From the NCBI RefSeq assembly GCF_964204645.1, contig NC_134025.1, positions 23,652,001 to 23,716,000 on the forward strand: a DNA stretch of 64,000 nucleotides, read 5' to 3'. The DNA comes from Tubulanus polymorphus. Lineage: Eukaryota; Nemertea; Palaeonemertea; Tubulaniformes; Tubulanidae. The notes under the pieces were generated by a model. It searched no databases and was not told the DNA's origin. It saw only the letters and a list, made by a program, of their open reading frames with translations. The position numbers were made by a program, and so were the translations under genes. Numbering within the stretch: position 1 is the stretch's first letter; every line of letters starts with the position of its first letter. Positions 62,382-64,000 of the stretch are shown here, in pieces.

Positions 62382-63949
62382 ATGAGCACTGATATTGCCA
62401 CTCTGAAAGATCGCCAACGCGATGAAATTGAAGTGATTAAGTCTGTTTTCAATGATGATTTCCATGACCTTCGAAAAAAAGATGCTTGGAAGGTACCATA
62501 CACTACTACATATCTTTTATCCGCTCAATAAATTGCAGCTTGAATAGTGTTACTACTTGTCACAAACCCCTCTACCAGTTTAAACTCTAACCGGTTTAGG
62601 TCACCTTTCCCCTACAACGGCGCATGGGCATGGCGCTAGTGTTATTATAAGGAATATATGGGTGGGGCCTTTAGTGACTAGTTTGCAGTTGCGATCCAAC
62701 TGCAGTTGAGGTCACCTTCCCACTGCAGTCGCTCCACAGTTATTCCTTTCATGCATTCACTAAGATAATTTCATGCATTTGCGGTAGTTAGTTACCTAAT
62801 CGTTGGTGGTAAGCTTTTTATAATCGGATGAGCTTATGTGGTTTGTGAAAATATCCGATCGTGAAACTAAACCACAGTCAGGTTACTGACTAGTTTGGAG
62901 GGTCTGTGTTAAAAGAGGAGAAAAAGAATGTGCATAGTAGGCCTACTTTTGATCACCTTTGACCCTGGAAAATTGATTGTTATAACCTATCATTGATCCA
63001 AAATTGAATTAGTTTCCCATTTCAACCACACTTACAGCTCGACCGACCACCAGAAATCAAATTGGCATTGACGCCTTTACAGAGCATGCATGTTCACAGT
63101 GAAGTTTATGCTAAAATTGACTTGATTATTCGATGTACTGCAAGATATCCTGATGAGTAAGTGATTTCAGTAATTTTGATAGGCCTATGGGATTATCTCA
63201 CCTACCTAGTAAAATATTTAAATGTTAGGGTTTGTCAGCTGATTTACTTATTCTCTGGATTTTTATTATTAGGATCTTTCTTCTCTTGTCGCGCTTTTTA
63301 ATAAGTATTTTTTACTCTGATTAAAAAAATTGTTCAGAATAATTTTCTTGTTTCCTTGATTGATTGATATTTAAGTCATTGAAGATTGAAATCGTTTAAA
63401 CCTAGTTGATCTGTTTGTTTGTAAAATCTTAATGATGACCATTATACGGGATACACAAAAATGTGCATCTCGCAGAAAACCCTGTTATCACTGCTTTGCA
63501 GCTATATTTAAAATTAGATGTTGTCTTGCAGAGTACCAGCTATATTACTTGAAAATCCTAAAGGCCTATCTAAACAGACAGTTAGTAAATTACATAAGGA
63601 CTTGGTAGAAGTCGCAAATCAATGCAAAGGACAGGTAAGCTCCAATTACAGTATTTTAGTAAAGAATCACCTGTATCTTAACCACTAGTGCATAGATTTT
63701 TAAACCTCAAACCATCCTGAAATGTGTCGTAGTTCCTTTGCGATGCTATAGAAATTGTTTTTTTACTCTCTCAAGGAAATGATGTATGATCTGGCTCATC
63801 ATGTCCAGAATTATCTTCACGAACACAACAAGCCAGCACCGAAATCTTTCTACGAGGAGATGATGACTAACAAGAGGAATCAGGAAGAAAAGTTGGCCAA
63901 AGAGGAACAGAAAAAACGCGAACTTCTGAAGAAAAAAGAAGAAAAAGAT
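62382..63949 (+). CDS. EIF2AK4: GCN2 eIF2-alpha kinase, N-terminal RWD domain (partial, runs off the right edge)
   Basis: Four coding exons with matching phases: 62382-62492, 63038-63156, 63532-63634 and 63776 to about 63949. The start MSTDIATLKDRQRDEIEVI leads into an RWD domain (SVFNDDFHDLRKKDAW, then PPEIKLALTP, RCTARYPDEVPAILLENPKGL), followed by YDLAHHVQNYLHEHNKPAPK, which closely matches the end of the GCN2 RWD domain, and by the charged coiled linker (KLAKEEQKKRELLKKK). GCN2 senses uncharged tRNA and stalled ribosomes and phosphorylates eIF2-alpha; the RWD domain binds GCN1. The kinase and HisRS-like domains lie beyond the window. The last donor (GTAGGC at 63950) is weak, so the end of exon 4 is provisional. 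Confidence 0.92.
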
Positions 63950-64000
63950 GTAGGCCTAGCTATTCATATTCATATTACAAGCAAAAATATGATTTGATAT

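Overview
The window is animal nuclear DNA: AT-rich, intron-rich, with GT-AG splice sites, AATAAA signals, TATA promoters, (TA)n microsatellites, non-LTR retrotransposons and short inverted-repeat elements. Many-domain antistasin genes, a SMOC gene and a GCN2 gene fit a marine invertebrate. A lophotrochozoan (mollusc, brachiopod, annelid or nemertean) is my best guess, but nothing here proves the phylum.

Layout. The left edge holds the first coding exon (minus strand) of an unidentified secreted or membrane protein. About 7-8.4 kb is a fold-back repeat with a dead LINE fragment inside. At 11.2-15.2 kb one very large exon encodes a Lys/Arg-rich protein I cannot name; a possible first exon lies just after a (TA)n array at 9.98 kb. 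At 17.0-21.2 kb is a LINE with an SGNH-esterase ORF1, a small middle ORF and an open endonuclease/reverse-transcriptase ORF2. At 21.6-22.7 kb a four-exon gene encodes a small putative cysteine protease with a Q-C motif and a D-x-H motif, resembling the tegument-type deubiquitinase fold.

The centre of the window is a cluster of three antistasin-domain genes: two on the plus strand (23.6-25.5 and 26.0-27.6 kb, six domains each) and one on the minus strand (39.7-44.5 kb, sixteen domains). A SMOC-type matricellular gene (28.3-35.6 kb, minus) lies between them. In the antistasin genes nearly every six-cysteine domain is one phase-1 exon. Many are separated by microexons of 9-24 nt that encode Lys-Arg linkers, which suggests secreted polyproteins cut into single-domain inhibitors. 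The sixteen-domain gene grew by tandem duplication of a unit of about 993 bp holding three domains. The SMOC gene reads Kazal, thyroglobulin-1, EC, acidic linker, thyroglobulin-1, EC, with a second EF-hand domain where the vertebrate protein has its SMOC-specific region.

From 44.6 to 58.9 kb I see no convincing gene, only a tRNA-derived SINE and small repeats. A single-exon ORF with a membrane segment lies near 59 kb. The right end carries the first four coding exons of GCN2 (EIF2AK4), with a YY1-like motif upstream. Exon coordinates were worked out by hand from splice signals, reading phase and domain continuity; for the four main multi-exon genes the phases close exactly.
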